This document shows positions 46,416-54,733 of a stretch of DNA of 64,000 nucleotides, in pieces; position 1 is the stretch's first letter, and the number at the start of each line of letters is the position of its first letter. A program made the position numbers and the translations under genes. The stretch is from Alphaproteobacteria bacterium SO-S41 (GTDB lineage: Bacteria; Pseudomonadota; Alphaproteobacteria; Micropepsales; Micropepsaceae), in the NCBI GenBank assembly GCA_019670725.1, contig AP024629.1, forward strand, positions 2,790,001 through 2,854,000. The letters run 5' to 3'. A model generated the notes under the pieces. It saw only the letters and a list, made by a program, of their open reading frames with translations, ran no database searches and had not been told where the DNA came from.

Positions 46416-46655
46416 TTATTTCGCCGCGCGTTCCGAGATGAACTTCACGGCGTCGCCGACCGTCTGGATCGACTCGGCGGAGTCATCGGGGATCTCGATG
46501 CCGAATTCTTCTTCGAACGCCATGACCAGCTCGACGGTGTCGAGGCTGTCCGCGCCCAGATCGTCGATGAAGCTCGCCTTTTCGCTGACCTTGTCGGCTT
46601 CGACGCCCAGATGGTCGATCACGATCTTCTTAACGCGTTCCGCGACATCGCTCAT
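46416..46655 (-). CDS. acpP: Acyl carrier protein
   Basis: A 79-residue acidic protein, [20 protein letters not shown], with Ser37 in GADSLDTVE as the phosphopantetheine site. It carries growing acyl chains. GAAGGA lies 10 bases before ATG 46655. Its 221-base leader is the longest gap in the fab cluster, which fits a strong separate promoter for this abundant protein. Confidence 0.98.
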   Translation of the reverse strand: MSDVAERVKKIVIDHLGVEADKVSEKASFIDDLGADSLDTVELVMAFEEEFGIEIPDDSAESIQTVGDAVKFISERAAK

Positions 46656-46876
46656 TTGAATTGGATCCTTCATCCTTGTTCGTTTTTCCGGCGCTTGCTG
46701 CCGGGCATCCGCGGGCGCGGGTGGCAACTTGTACAACGTCGAAAGTCGGGTTTCGTATCACGGAGGGGAACGCGATGTCACCCCCGGAAACCCGCCATTT
46801 CTCTCTGGCCCGGCAACCATAACCGTGCGACCGGGCGGCCAGAATCACCCCGATTTGAAGCCGCAATTGGCGCGCG
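46656..46876 (-). promoter_or_regulatory. acpP leader region with a long-loop hairpin
   Basis: This 221-base gap lies between the acyl-CoA dehydrogenase stop and acpP. TCTGGCCCGG (46804-46813) pairs with CCGGGCGGCCAGA (46831-46843) with one bulge and a 17-base loop, possibly a terminator for the upstream gene. I could not find a convincing -35/-10 pair. No gene is seen here. Confidence 0.4.
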
Positions 46877-48112
46877 TTACAGGCCCAGAACGGCTTTCGC
46901 CATGATGTTACGCTGAATCTCGTTCGATCCGCCATAGATCGAGCCGGCGCGATCATTGAGATATTTGCTCATCACGGGCAGCGCATGGTCCGGTCCGACA
47001 CTGTCGTTATGGCCCGCTTTCGGCCACCCGGGAATCGGTCCGCCCGGACAGGTCGCGCCCGGCTGGAACGGCACACCATAGGCGCCCGCCGCCTCGATCC
47101 CCAGTTCGGTCAGATGCTGGCTGAGTTCGGTGCCCCGCGTCTTGACGATCGAGGCCTGCGGCCCCGGCGCCCCGCCGGAGAGGCTCAGCGCCGAGATCAG
47201 CCGGTGCTCCAGGAACTCCAGCGCCTTGATCGCCACATCCGCCGCCGCGATCTTCGCCTGGAAGTCCGCCTCGTCGATCAGCCGCCCGCCGTCGCCCGAG
47301 GCTTCCGCCGCCGCCATTGCGCGGATCTTGTCGAGGCGGATCGCCAGCCCCGGCGCGTAGGCGTTCCCGCCGCGCTCGAACTCCAGCAGGTATTTCGCGA
47401 CCGTCCAGCCCTGCCCGATCTTGCCGACGACATTCGCCTTGGGCACGCGCACGTCGGTGAAGAAGACCTGGTTTTGGATATGCTCGCCCGACATCATGAT
47501 CAGCGGATCGACCCTGACACCGGGCTGGTCCATGTCGATCAGCAGGAAGGTGATCCCCTTCTGCGGAATCTCCTCGCGCGAGGTCCGCACCAGACAGAAG
47601 ATGCGGTTGGCGTAGTTGGCATGGGTCGTCCAGATCTTCTGGCCCGTGCAGATCAGATCGTCGCCGTCATCCACCGCCGCCATCTGTAGCGAGGCGAGAT
47701 CGGAACCCGAGCCCGGCTCGCTGTAACCCTGGCACCAGAAATCCTCGCCGGAGAGGATGCGCGGCAGATAGGCGGCCTTCTGCGCCTCGGTGCCGTAGCC
47801 GATCAGCATCGGCCCGCACATCGCGAGCCCCATTGGCGAGAGGCCGGGCGTCGAGGCCCGCGCGCACTCGACCGAATAGATGTAGCGCTGCGTCACGCTC
47901 CAGCCGCAGCCGCCATACTCCACCGGCCATGACGGCGCGATCCAGCCTTTGCGGTAAACGATCTCATGCCATTCGCGCATGCTCTCGCGGTCGGCATAGA
48001 CGCTGGTCGACAGGCGCGCCGCGCGTCGCAGCCGCTCGTTCAGATGGGCGGCGAGAAAGTCGCGCACCTCGTCGCGAAACGCGGCGTCGGCGGCGCTGAG
48101 AGCAATATCCAT
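46877..48112 (-). CDS. Acyl-CoA dehydrogenase
   Basis: A 411-residue flavoenzyme. The N-terminal helical domain opens with SAADAAFRDEVRDFLAAHLN. FWCQGYSEPGSGSDLASLQ and WTTHANYANRIFCLVR are the FAD and substrate segments, and LNDRAGSIYGGSNEIQRNIM is the C-terminal cofactor motif. It would form a 2,3 double bond in an acyl-CoA. It lies between fabG and acpP on the same strand, an unusual place for a beta-oxidation-type enzyme. Its similarity to the pimeloyl-CoA/FadE type is inferred from the pattern. It starts 42 bases after fabG. Confidence 0.92.
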   Translation of the reverse strand: MDIALSAADAAFRDEVRDFLAAHLNERLRRAARLSTSVYADRESMREWHEIVYRKGWIAPSWPVEYGGCGWSVTQRYIYSVECARASTPGLSPMGLAMCGPMLIGYGTEAQKAAYLPRILSGEDFWCQGYSEPGSGSDLASLQMAAVDDGDDLICTGQKIWTTHANYANRIFCLVRTSREEIPQKGITFLLIDMDQPGVRVDPLIMMSGEHIQNQVFFTDVRVPKANVVGKIGQGWTVAKYLLEFERGGNAYAPGLAIRLDKIRAMAAAEASGDGGRLIDEADFQAKIAAADVAIKALEFLEHRLISALSLSGGAPGPQASIVKTRGTELSQHLTELGIEAAGAYGVPFQPGATCPGGPIPGWPKAGHNDSVGPDHALPVMSKYLNDRAGSIYGGSNEIQRNIMAKAVLGL

Positions 48113-48154
48113 GATCGGCCTCGAATGTCTGATATGCAGACGCTACGACCGATC

Positions 48155-48892
48155 TCAGATCATCGCCATGCCGCCGTTCACGTGCAGCGTCGCGCCCGTG
48201 ACATAGGCGGCTTCCTCGCTGGCGAGGTAGACGACGGCCGCCGCGATCTCCTCCGGCGAGCCCATCCGGCCGGCGGGGATCTTGTCGAACACGGCCTTCT
48301 TCTGGTCGTCGGTAAGCGCTTCGGTCATCGCCGTCGCGATGAAGCCGGGGGCGACGCAGTTGACGGTGATGTTGCGGCTCGCGACTTCCGCGGCGAGCGA
48401 CTTCGACATGCCGATCAGCCCCGCCTTCGCCGCGGCGTAGTTGCCCTGCCCCGGATTGCCGGTGACGCCGACCACCGAGGTGATCGAGACGATCCGGCCC
48501 CAGCGCTTCTTCATCATGCCGCGCAGCGACGCACGCGCCAGACGGAACGCGCCCGTCAGGTTGACGCGGATGATGTCGTCCCACTCCGCGTCCTTCATGC
48601 GCATGAAGAGATTGTCGCGCGTGATGCCGGCATTGTTGACGAGGATGTCGACACCGCCCAGCGCCTTGTCGACGGTGGGGATCAGGGCATCGACCGACGC
48701 GGTGTCCGCGAGATCGGCGGGGAAGATTTCCGCCCGCTCGCCCAGCTCGGCCTTCAGCGCCTCGAGCTGCTCGACCCGCCGCCCGGACAGCGCGACCGTC
48801 GCGCCCTGCGCATGCAGCGCTTTGGCGATCGACAACCCGATCCCGCCCGTCGCGCCGGTCACCAGCGCGGTCTTGCCTGTGAGGTTGAACAT
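48155..48892 (-). CDS. fabG: 3-oxoacyl-ACP reductase
   Basis: A 245-residue short-chain dehydrogenase. The NADPH loop is TGATGGIG (12-19), with NNAG at 87-90 and catalytic Ser139, Tyr152 and Lys156 in SITSVVGVTG and GNYAAAKAG. It reduces 3-oxoacyl-ACP in the elongation cycle. I chose ATG 48892, with GAGGG upstream. A type A palindrome lies between it and fabD. Confidence 0.96.
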   Translation of the reverse strand: MFNLTGKTALVTGATGGIGLSIAKALHAQGATVALSGRRVEQLEALKAELGERAEIFPADLADTASVDALIPTVDKALGGVDILVNNAGITRDNLFMRMKDAEWDDIIRVNLTGAFRLARASLRGMMKKRWGRIVSITSVVGVTGNPGQGNYAAAKAGLIGMSKSLAAEVASRNITVNCVAPGFIATAMTEALTDDQKKAVFDKIPAGRMGSPEEIAAAVVYLASEEAAYVTGATLHVNGGMAMI

Positions 48893-48913
48893 CGTTTCCC
48901 TCTCCACTCACTC

Positions 48914-48983
48914 TGTCATGCCCGCGAAGGCGTGCATCCACATTGGGCGCCGCGGCTGGATGCCCGCCTGCGCGGGCATGACA
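48914..48983. repeat. Intergenic palindromic element, type A copy 5
   Basis: Left half 48914-48940 (loop gaag, one stem mismatch), right half 48957-48983 (perfect stem, loop ctgc, identical to the right half at 3664-3690). It sits inside the fatty-acid synthesis operon, between fabD and fabG, where it could set unequal transcript levels. Confidence 0.88.
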
Positions 48984-48992
48984 GCCTGGAGC

Positions 48993-49937
48993 CTAGACAC
49001 TCTTCAGAAACGCCTCGATCTCCTGCGGCGTTTCCAGCGATAGCGGCTCGACGTCCTTGGTGATGCGCTTGGCCATGCCGGTCAGCACCTTGCCCGCGCC
49101 GGCTTCGACCACCTTGGTCACGCCGAGCGCCGGCAGCGATTCAATCGTCTCGCGCCAACGCACGCGACCCGTGACCTGTTCCACCAGCAGCTTCTTGATC
49201 TCGTCCGGCGCGATCACCGGCTTCACCGTGACGTTCGAGATCACCGGCAGCGACGGCGTATTCAGCACCGCCTGCTCCAGCGCCCGCGCCATCTCCTCGG
49301 CGGCCGGCGCCATCAGCGGCGAATGGAAGGGCGCGCTGACGGGCAGCATCATCGCCCGCTTGATCCCATGCGCCTTCACCAGCTCCGCCGCGCGGTCGAT
49401 CGCCGCCTTGTGGCCGCTGATCACGACCTGGCCCGGCGCGTTGTCGTTGGCGACCGCCGCGATCTCGCGATCGGTCGAGGCCTCCTTGCACAACGCCTCG
49501 GCCTGCGCGATCTCCGCGCCCAGCAGCGCCGCCATCGCGCCGACGCCGACCGGTACCGCGCGCTGCATCGCCTGACCGCGCGCCTTCAGCACGCGCGCCG
49601 CATCGCTCAGCGAGAACGCGCCCGCCGCGGCCAGCGCCGAATATTCGCCGAGCGAATGGCCCGCGACGTAGCTGCACTTCTCAGCCAGCCTGAAGCCGCC
49701 CTCGCGCTCCAGCACGCGCACGATCGCCATGGAGACGGCCATCAGCGCCGGCTGCGCATTCTCGGTCAGGATGAGATCGTTTTCCGGCCCCTCCCACATC
49801 AGCTTCGAGAGCTTCTGCGACAGCGCCTCGTCGACTTCCGCGAACACGTCCTTGGCCGCGCCGAACGCCTCGGCCAGCGCCTTGCCCATGCCGACGGCCT
49901 GGCTGCCCTGTCCGGGAAAGGTAAATGCGATCGTCAT
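48993..49937 (-). CDS. fabD: Malonyl-CoA:ACP transacylase
   Basis: A 314-residue enzyme. The start FTFPGQGSQAVGMGKAL is canonical, and the active Ser95 is in GHSLGEYSAL. LPVSAPFHSPLMAPA holds the catalytic His, and EAGAGKVLTGM is the C-terminal motif. It loads malonyl onto ACP. It is the first gene of the minus-strand fab cluster, 54 bases from the zinc-ribbon gene upstream on the same strand. Confidence 0.97.
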   Translation of the reverse strand: MTIAFTFPGQGSQAVGMGKALAEAFGAAKDVFAEVDEALSQKLSKLMWEGPENDLILTENAQPALMAVSMAIVRVLEREGGFRLAEKCSYVAGHSLGEYSALAAAGAFSLSDAARVLKARGQAMQRAVPVGVGAMAALLGAEIAQAEALCKEASTDREIAAVANDNAPGQVVISGHKAAIDRAAELVKAHGIKRAMMLPVSAPFHSPLMAPAAEEMARALEQAVLNTPSLPVISNVTVKPVIAPDEIKKLLVEQVTGRVRWRETIESLPALGVTKVVEAGAGKVLTGMAKRITKDVEPLSLETPQEIEAFLKSV

Positions 49938-49991
49938 GCTGATCCTTGCGTCTGCGCTCGGGCGCGGTTGAGCATTCCCGGCGCCATCAAG

Positions 49992-50333
49992 TCAAGAATG
50001 GGTCTTGCCCGCTTGTTCGAGACTATGGCCGCACCTGTTGCAGAACTTCGGCACGGGAAAGAAGAACGTGTTCCGGTTGGACAAGCCGCACTGCGCACAG
50101 ATGCGGATCGTCACGGCATTCAACATGATGACCAACGCCGCGAAGACGGAGAAGCCGATCAGCGCGGTCGACTCATTGATAAGAATCGCCGCGGTGACCA
50201 GGGCGAGCGCCGCGATGATCTGCATCGGCATCCAGAACTCGCGCCGCGTCTTCGGCGAAGCGAAGACGTACATAAGACCGCTGGCGATCGCCAAGGATGC
50301 CCAAATCGCCAGAAAAGCCGTCCCGAATTTCAT
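49992..50333 (-). CDS. Small membrane protein with zinc ribbon
   Basis: A 113-residue protein with two or three hydrophobic segments: FGTAFLAIWASLAIASGLMY, MPMQIIAALALVTAAILI and ALIGFSVFAALVIML. The C-terminus has Cys-x2-Cys twice (ICAQCGLSN and KFCNRCGHS), a likely zinc ribbon on the cytoplasmic face. Its role is unknown. AGGGGA lies before ATG 50333; an in-frame ATG at 50357 is possible. It is divergent from the lectin gene. Confidence 0.72.
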   Translation of the reverse strand: MKFGTAFLAIWASLAIASGLMYVFASPKTRREFWMPMQIIAALALVTAAILINESTALIGFSVFAALVIMLNAVTIRICAQCGLSNRNTFFFPVPKFCNRCGHSLEQAGKTHS

Positions 50334-50509
50334 ATCGAGTCCCCTGCGCTCCGCCATCCTATGAGACGACGGTGAGGCCCGCCAGTTGCCCTGTGTGCGC
50401 CGCACAACGCGGGAACGCTTTGCCGCATCGCGCATTTCGGTCATTGGCGGTTCATGCGCCGCCCGCTAGGCTTGCGGGCCTATTGGATGGACTGGGGAGA
50501 CGCGATCCG

Positions 50510-51367
50510 ATGACACTGCTTCGCCGCTGGATGACAGCTTTCGCCGCTGCCGGTGCGCTGTTCTTGGCCACCCCCGCCGCCCACGCGGACAGCCTTGAGG
50601 CCGGCAATGCCGGCGGCATGTGCCTCGATTTCGGCGCCGGCGAAGGCCGCATCAGCCGCTGCAACGGCAGCGGCTATCAGAACGTCCAGATTCCTTATGG
50701 CGGCACCGGCCAGCTCCGCGTCGGCAAGAACTGCGTCGCCGTCGGCAATGAAGGCCAGCCGCTCTATCTCGCCAAGTGCAAGAACCGCAACGAACAGAGC
50801 TGGTATCTCGACCAGAGCGGCGCGCTGGTGAACGGCAACGGCCTCTGCGCCGATGTTGAAGGCGGCAAGCGGGGCGAAGGCACCCGCGTCATCGGCTATC
50901 GCTGCAACGGCAAGTCGAACCAGCGCTGGGCGGCCAATGGCGGTGGCGGCGGCTATCCCCAGCCGGGCCCTGGCCCCGGCAATGGCGGCAACTACCAGAC
51001 CTCGCTGCTCTCGCCCCAGCATGCCTACGGCATGTGCCTCGACGTGCGCGGCGGCAGCACCGACCTCATCATCTATGGCTGCCACGGCAAGAACAATCAG
51101 CGCTTCTCGTTCACCACGCGCGGCGAAACCGAGCTCCAGGTGGGCGGCAATTGCGTGACCGCGCCCGGCTCGACCAACCAGTCGCTCTATGTCGCGCGCT
51201 GCACCGGCAGCTACCAGCAGCGCTGGAGCTTCGAGCGCGACGGCACGATCCGCAGCGCCTCGGGCCAGTGCGCCGACGTCTATGACGGCCGCCCCAACGA
51301 GGGCACCTCGGTGATCCTCTACAAGTGCTCGGGCAAGGCGAACCAGCGCTGGAACGCCGCCCGCTAG
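50510..51367 (+). CDS. Secreted tandem ricin-type beta-trefoil lectin
   Basis: A 285-residue protein with a signal peptide (MTAFAAAGALFLATPAAHA region, residues 8-26). Two ricin-B-like domains follow, joined by a Gly/Pro linker (PQPGPGPGNGGN). Each has three QxW-type repeats: QNV, QSW, QRW in the first (NEQSWYLD, SNQRWAAN), and QRF, QRW, QRW in the second (YQQRWSFE, ANQRWNAA). Paired Cys in each repeat fit disulfides. No enzyme domain is attached, so it is a pure sugar-binding protein of the periplasm or exterior. The target glycan is unknown. Confidence 0.9.
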   Translation: MTLLRRWMTAFAAAGALFLATPAAHADSLEAGNAGGMCLDFGAGEGRISRCNGSGYQNVQIPYGGTGQLRVGKNCVAVGNEGQPLYLAKCKNRNEQSWYLDQSGALVNGNGLCADVEGGKRGEGTRVIGYRCNGKSNQRWAANGGGGGYPQPGPGPGNGGNYQTSLLSPQHAYGMCLDVRGGSTDLIIYGCHGKNNQRFSFTTRGETELQVGGNCVTAPGSTNQSLYVARCTGSYQQRWSFERDGTIRSASGQCADVYDGRPNEGTSVILYKCSGKANQRWNAAR

Positions 51368-51435
51368 GCTCAAGTTGCCAACCCCGCGCGAACCGCCTCT
51401 AATCGGCGGAACGATATCCGGGGGAAACAACGTCC

Positions 51436-52572
51436 ATGAGCAAAGCTGAAGTCCATGGCCGCTGCGACGAGAAGTTCGCAGCGGTCCGCGCGGCCTTCGA
51501 GGCCAATTTCACCAGTGGCGCCGATACGGGCGCCTCGTTCGCCGTCACCGTCAACGGCGAGACCGTGGTCGACCTCTGGGGCGGCTTCAAGGACGAAGCC
51601 GGCACCCAGCCCTGGGAAGAAGACACGATCGTCAACGTCTACTCGACGACCAAGACGATGTGCGCCCTCACCGCCCTCCTCTGCGCCGATCGCGGTCTCA
51701 TCGACTTCGCCGCGCCCGTCGCGACCTACTGGCCGGAATTCGCCCAGAACGGGAAGGAGAAGGTCACTGTCGGCCACCTGATGAGCCACAGCGCCGGCCT
51801 CTCCGGCTTCGACAAGAAGATCGAGACCGAAGAGCTCTACGACTGGGATCACGTCTGCCGCCTCCTCGCGGCGCAGGCACCGTGGTGGGAGCCGGGCACG
51901 CGCTCCGGCTATCACGCGGTCACCCAGGGCTATCTCGTCGGCGAGGTCGTCCGCCGCGTCACCGGCAAGTCGCTCGGCACCGTCTTCCGCGAGGAGATCG
52001 CTGAACCCCTGAACGCCGACTTCCATATTGGCCTGCCGCCCTCAGCCGACGCGCGCATGGGCGATCTCATCCCGCCCGCCACCAGCCTCGGCGAAGCGAC
52101 GCCCGGCGGCGACATCGCGAAGCGCACCTTCGGCAGCGTCACCATGACGGCGCTCGAACCGCGCACCCGCCCCTGGCGCCGCGCCGAAATCCCCGCCGCC
52201 GGCGGCATCGGCAATGCCCGCTCGGTCGCCAAGGTCCAGGCGATCCTCGCCAATGACGGCGTTGCCGCCGGCAGGCGCTTCCTCTCGGCCGCAGGCGCGC
52301 GCAAGGCGCTGGAGCTGCAGATCGACAATACCGATCTCGTGCTCGGCATCCCCGTCCGCTTCGGCCTCGGCTATGGCCTCAAGAGCGAGATGATGCCGCT
52401 GCCCACCGAGAACGCGATGTTCTGGGGCGGCTGGGGCGGTTCGCTCATCGTCGTCGACTACGACGCGAAGGCGACCTTCTCTTATGTGATGAACCGCATG
52501 GTCTCGACCACCACCGGCGACGGCCGCGTCGGCGGCCTGCTGTTCGGCGCCTATGGCGCGTTGATGAGCTGA
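51436..52572 (+). CDS. Serine hydrolase of beta-lactamase / class C esterase fold
   Basis: A 378-residue enzyme. The catalytic S-x-x-K is Ser70-Thr-Thr-Lys73 (NVYSTTKTM). The second motif Tyr is Tyr159 in RSGYHAV. The third-strand motif is WGGWGGSLIVVD near residue 335, in place of KTG, as in EstB-type esterases. HLMSHSAGLSGF is a family marker. It has no signal peptide, so it is likely a cytoplasmic esterase rather than a resistance enzyme. GGGGGAAA precedes the ATG. Confidence 0.9.
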   Translation: MSKAEVHGRCDEKFAAVRAAFEANFTSGADTGASFAVTVNGETVVDLWGGFKDEAGTQPWEEDTIVNVYSTTKTMCALTALLCADRGLIDFAAPVATYWPEFAQNGKEKVTVGHLMSHSAGLSGFDKKIETEELYDWDHVCRLLAAQAPWWEPGTRSGYHAVTQGYLVGEVVRRVTGKSLGTVFREEIAEPLNADFHIGLPPSADARMGDLIPPATSLGEATPGGDIAKRTFGSVTMTALEPRTRPWRRAEIPAAGGIGNARSVAKVQAILANDGVAAGRRFLSAAGARKALELQIDNTDLVLGIPVRFGLGYGLKSEMMPLPTENAMFWGGWGGSLIVVDYDAKATFSYVMNRMVSTTTGDGRVGGLLFGAYGALMS

Positions 52573-52587
52573 CGCTGCCTCTACTTT

Positions 52588-52668
52588 CCTCATGGCCGGG
52601 CTTGACCCGGCCATCCACCAACCGCCTGAGTGTTTGCCTGGATGACCGCCTCGAGGGCGGTCATGAGG
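52588..52668. repeat. Intergenic palindromic element, type B copy 3 (variant ends)
   Basis: The left half hairpin is ATGGCCGGG with CCCGGCCAT, and the right half hairpin is ATGACCGCC with GGCGGTCAT. The ends are CTCAT and ATGAG rather than GTCAT/ATGAC, again changed as a matched pair. Compared with 25046-25130 the order of the two stem types is reversed, so it lies in opposite orientation. It is 11 bases before the spermidine-synthase-like gene. Confidence 0.85.
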
Positions 52669-52679
52669 ATTGAAGGTCG

Positions 52680-53429
52680 ATGGCGAAGAAGGTACTGCGC
52701 GTCAATTTCCTGGAACGCATCACCACCGTCTACGGCGAAATCGCCATCGCGCAGGTGACCAAGACCGGCGGCCTGCTCTACGTCCAGGGCGGCTGCCACC
52801 AGAGCGAATCCGACGGCAAGGGCGTCAGCCTCTCGACCTATATTCACGCGATCTACGGCCTCGTCCGCCAGGCCCAGGCGCGCAGCGTGCTGATGATCGG
52901 CTGCGGCGGCGGCACGCTCGCGACCATGCTGTCGGCCCAGGGCATCGCCGTCACCATCGTCGATATCAACCCCGCCTCGCGCCATGTCGCGCGGCGCTAT
53001 TTCGGCGTGCCCGACTCTATCCCGTTCCACGTTGAGGACGGCGCCGCGTATCTGACGCGCGGCAAGTCGAAGTTCGACGCCATCGTGCTCGACGCCTATC
53101 ACGCCTCGGAAATCCCCGAGCACCTCACCAGTCCCGAGTTCTTCCAGGCTGCGGCCGCACGCCTCAACCGCCGCAAGGGGCTGCTCGTCGCCAATGTCTT
53201 CCTGAAGAACGACGCCGACCGCGCCGCCCGCCGCCTCGCCGCGACGATGACCGAGGTCTGGCCCGAGGTCCGCATGCTCGACGAGCCCGGCGCGCTGGAG
53301 CGCAACGTCATCATCATGGCGGGCGACGTCGCCGCCCTCGCCGAACCCTGGCTGGAACTCAAACCCCGCACCGCCGCCGACGACATCCGCGCGGGGTTGA
53401 AGCTGCTGAAGTTCCAAACCCTCCCCTAA
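52680..53429 (+). CDS. Spermidine-synthase-like methyltransferase-fold protein
   Basis: A 249-residue protein. SVLMIGCGGGTLATMLSAQG is the nucleotide/SAM loop, and VTIVDINPASRHVARRYFG holds the ribose-binding acidic residue. KFDAIVLDAYHASEIPEHLT corresponds to the spermidine synthase D-A-Y/F region. It lacks the full N-terminal tetramerisation strand pair of SpeE, so true aminopropyl transfer is uncertain. It is likely a fused-superfamily member that binds SAM or decarboxylated SAM. Its start follows a type B palindrome. Confidence 0.78.
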   Translation: MAKKVLRVNFLERITTVYGEIAIAQVTKTGGLLYVQGGCHQSESDGKGVSLSTYIHAIYGLVRQAQARSVLMIGCGGGTLATMLSAQGIAVTIVDINPASRHVARRYFGVPDSIPFHVEDGAAYLTRGKSKFDAIVLDAYHASEIPEHLTSPEFFQAAAARLNRRKGLLVANVFLKNDADRAARRLAATMTEVWPEVRMLDEPGALERNVIIMAGDVAALAEPWLELKPRTAADDIRAGLKLLKFQTLP

Positions 53430-53442
53430 TCGCGGGAGCAGC

Positions 53443-54114
53443 TCAGATCCCATGCCACGTCGTGAAGCTCTCAACCGGCTCGCGGTCCGCGACCAGCGTG
53501 TTCACCGGCGCGGTCTCGTCGGGATAGCCGAGCGAGACGCCGCAGATGATGTAGTCCCCGTCCGGCACGTTCAGCACGCGGCGCGTCGCGGTGTGGTACT
53601 GGTTCCATGCCCCTTGCGCGCAGGTGCCCAGGCCCCGCGCCGTCGCGCACAGCATCAGCGTCTGGATGTAGAGACCGACATCCAGATAGCTCATCGGCCC
53701 CAGATCCTTGTCGATCGTGAAGATGAGGCCGACGGGGGCATCGAAGAATTTGTAGTTGCGGCCCCACTGCGCGAAGTTCGCGGCCTTGTCGCCCTTGGGA
53801 ATGCCGATCAGCCCGTACATCGCCTTGCCCAGCGTCCGGGCGCGGCCGACATATGGTTCCTTGCGCTGCCCCGGCGGACGCGGGAATTCGGACTTGTCGT
53901 CCTCGGGATAGGCATCGCGATAGGCGAGCACCTCGGCGACCAGCCGGTCGCGCATCTCGCCCGCGACGACATGCACCTTCCACGGCTGGATATTGGTGCC
54001 CGACGGCGCGCGCGTCGCCTCCTGCAGCAGCGCCTCGATCGTCTCGCGCGGCACGGGATCGGGCTTGAAGGCGCGCACCGACATGCGGGCGCGCAGGGCG
54101 TCTGAGAGCAGCAC
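53443..54114 (-). CDS. Nitroreductase family protein
   Basis: A 223-residue FMN enzyme. The start LLSDALRARMSVRAFKPDPV has the FMN phosphate-binding Arg cluster (RMSVRAF). TRAPSGTNIQPWKVHVV is the second FMN loop, and SYLDVGLYIQTLMLCATARG and LGTCAQGAWNQYH are typical. It would reduce nitro or quinone compounds with NAD(P)H. The convergent spermidine-synthase-like gene ends 13 bases away. Confidence 0.93.
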   Translation of the reverse strand: MLLSDALRARMSVRAFKPDPVPRETIEALLQEATRAPSGTNIQPWKVHVVAGEMRDRLVAEVLAYRDAYPEDDKSEFPRPPGQRKEPYVGRARTLGKAMYGLIGIPKGDKAANFAQWGRNYKFFDAPVGLIFTIDKDLGPMSYLDVGLYIQTLMLCATARGLGTCAQGAWNQYHTATRRVLNVPDGDYIICGVSLGYPDETAPVNTLVADREPVESFTTWHGI

Positions 54115-54171
54115 GGGGGAACTCCAAGGCGAATGGCGATGCGCCGTTCTACCGCCCCGCCGCCCCCGCTG

Positions 54172-54732
54172 TCATGACCCCGGCCAGCGCACGACAATCA
54201 GCGTGCTGAAGACGCAGAGCACCAGCAGCAGCCCCGCGAGGCCGAACAGCACTGTCGTCCCGACCACCGACTCCAGCACTGCCTCTGACGGTCGCGCCGG
54301 ATTGACCCGCGCCGTCACATGCGTGCCCGCGAGATATTGCCCCAACATCGCCGTGATCGCCTTTTCGCTGCGTGGCCGGCGGGCGTCGAAGCTGATCTGG
54401 TCGCTCTCGTAGTCCCGCCCCTCGAAACGATAGGCATAGCGGAACCGCCAGGTCGGGCGGCTGTTCTTGCCCACCGTGAGGGTGACGAGTTCCGACTGCA
54501 GGATTTTCGCATCGACGCTTGCCCAGGTCGCCCGCGCCCGCGCCGCCTTGCGCCGCATATGGAGGCCGAGCCACACGAGGCTCGCGGCGATCAGTCCCTG
54601 GACGATCGCCGCGATGAGATAGCCCGTAAACGTCTTCGGCCCGCCGCCCGACGCCGCCTGCACCTCGCCGCACAGCAGCAGCGCTGCACCGGCACTGGCG
54701 GTCCGATAGACGTTGAACGAGCCGCGTCGCAC
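54172..54732 (-). CDS. DUF3592-like membrane protein
   Basis: A 186-residue protein with two clear membrane helices (TGYLIAAIVQGLIAASLVWL, and VLFGLAGLLLVLCVFSTLIV) around an extracytoplasmic beta domain (WRFRYAYRFEGRDYESDQIS, AGTHVTARVNPARPSEAV). This is the DUF3592 layout, of unknown function. The start GTG at 54732-54730 lies one base after the TGA of the upstream gene, so it is coupled. The N-terminal 30 residues may include another short hydrophobic segment. Confidence 0.75.
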   Translation of the reverse strand: MRRGSFNVYRTASAGAALLLCGEVQAASGGGPKTFTGYLIAAIVQGLIAASLVWLGLHMRRKAARARATWASVDAKILQSELVTLTVGKNSRPTWRFRYAYRFEGRDYESDQISFDARRPRSEKAITAMLGQYLAGTHVTARVNPARPSEAVLESVVGTTVLFGLAGLLLVLCVFSTLIVVRWPGS

Positions 54733-54733
54733 C

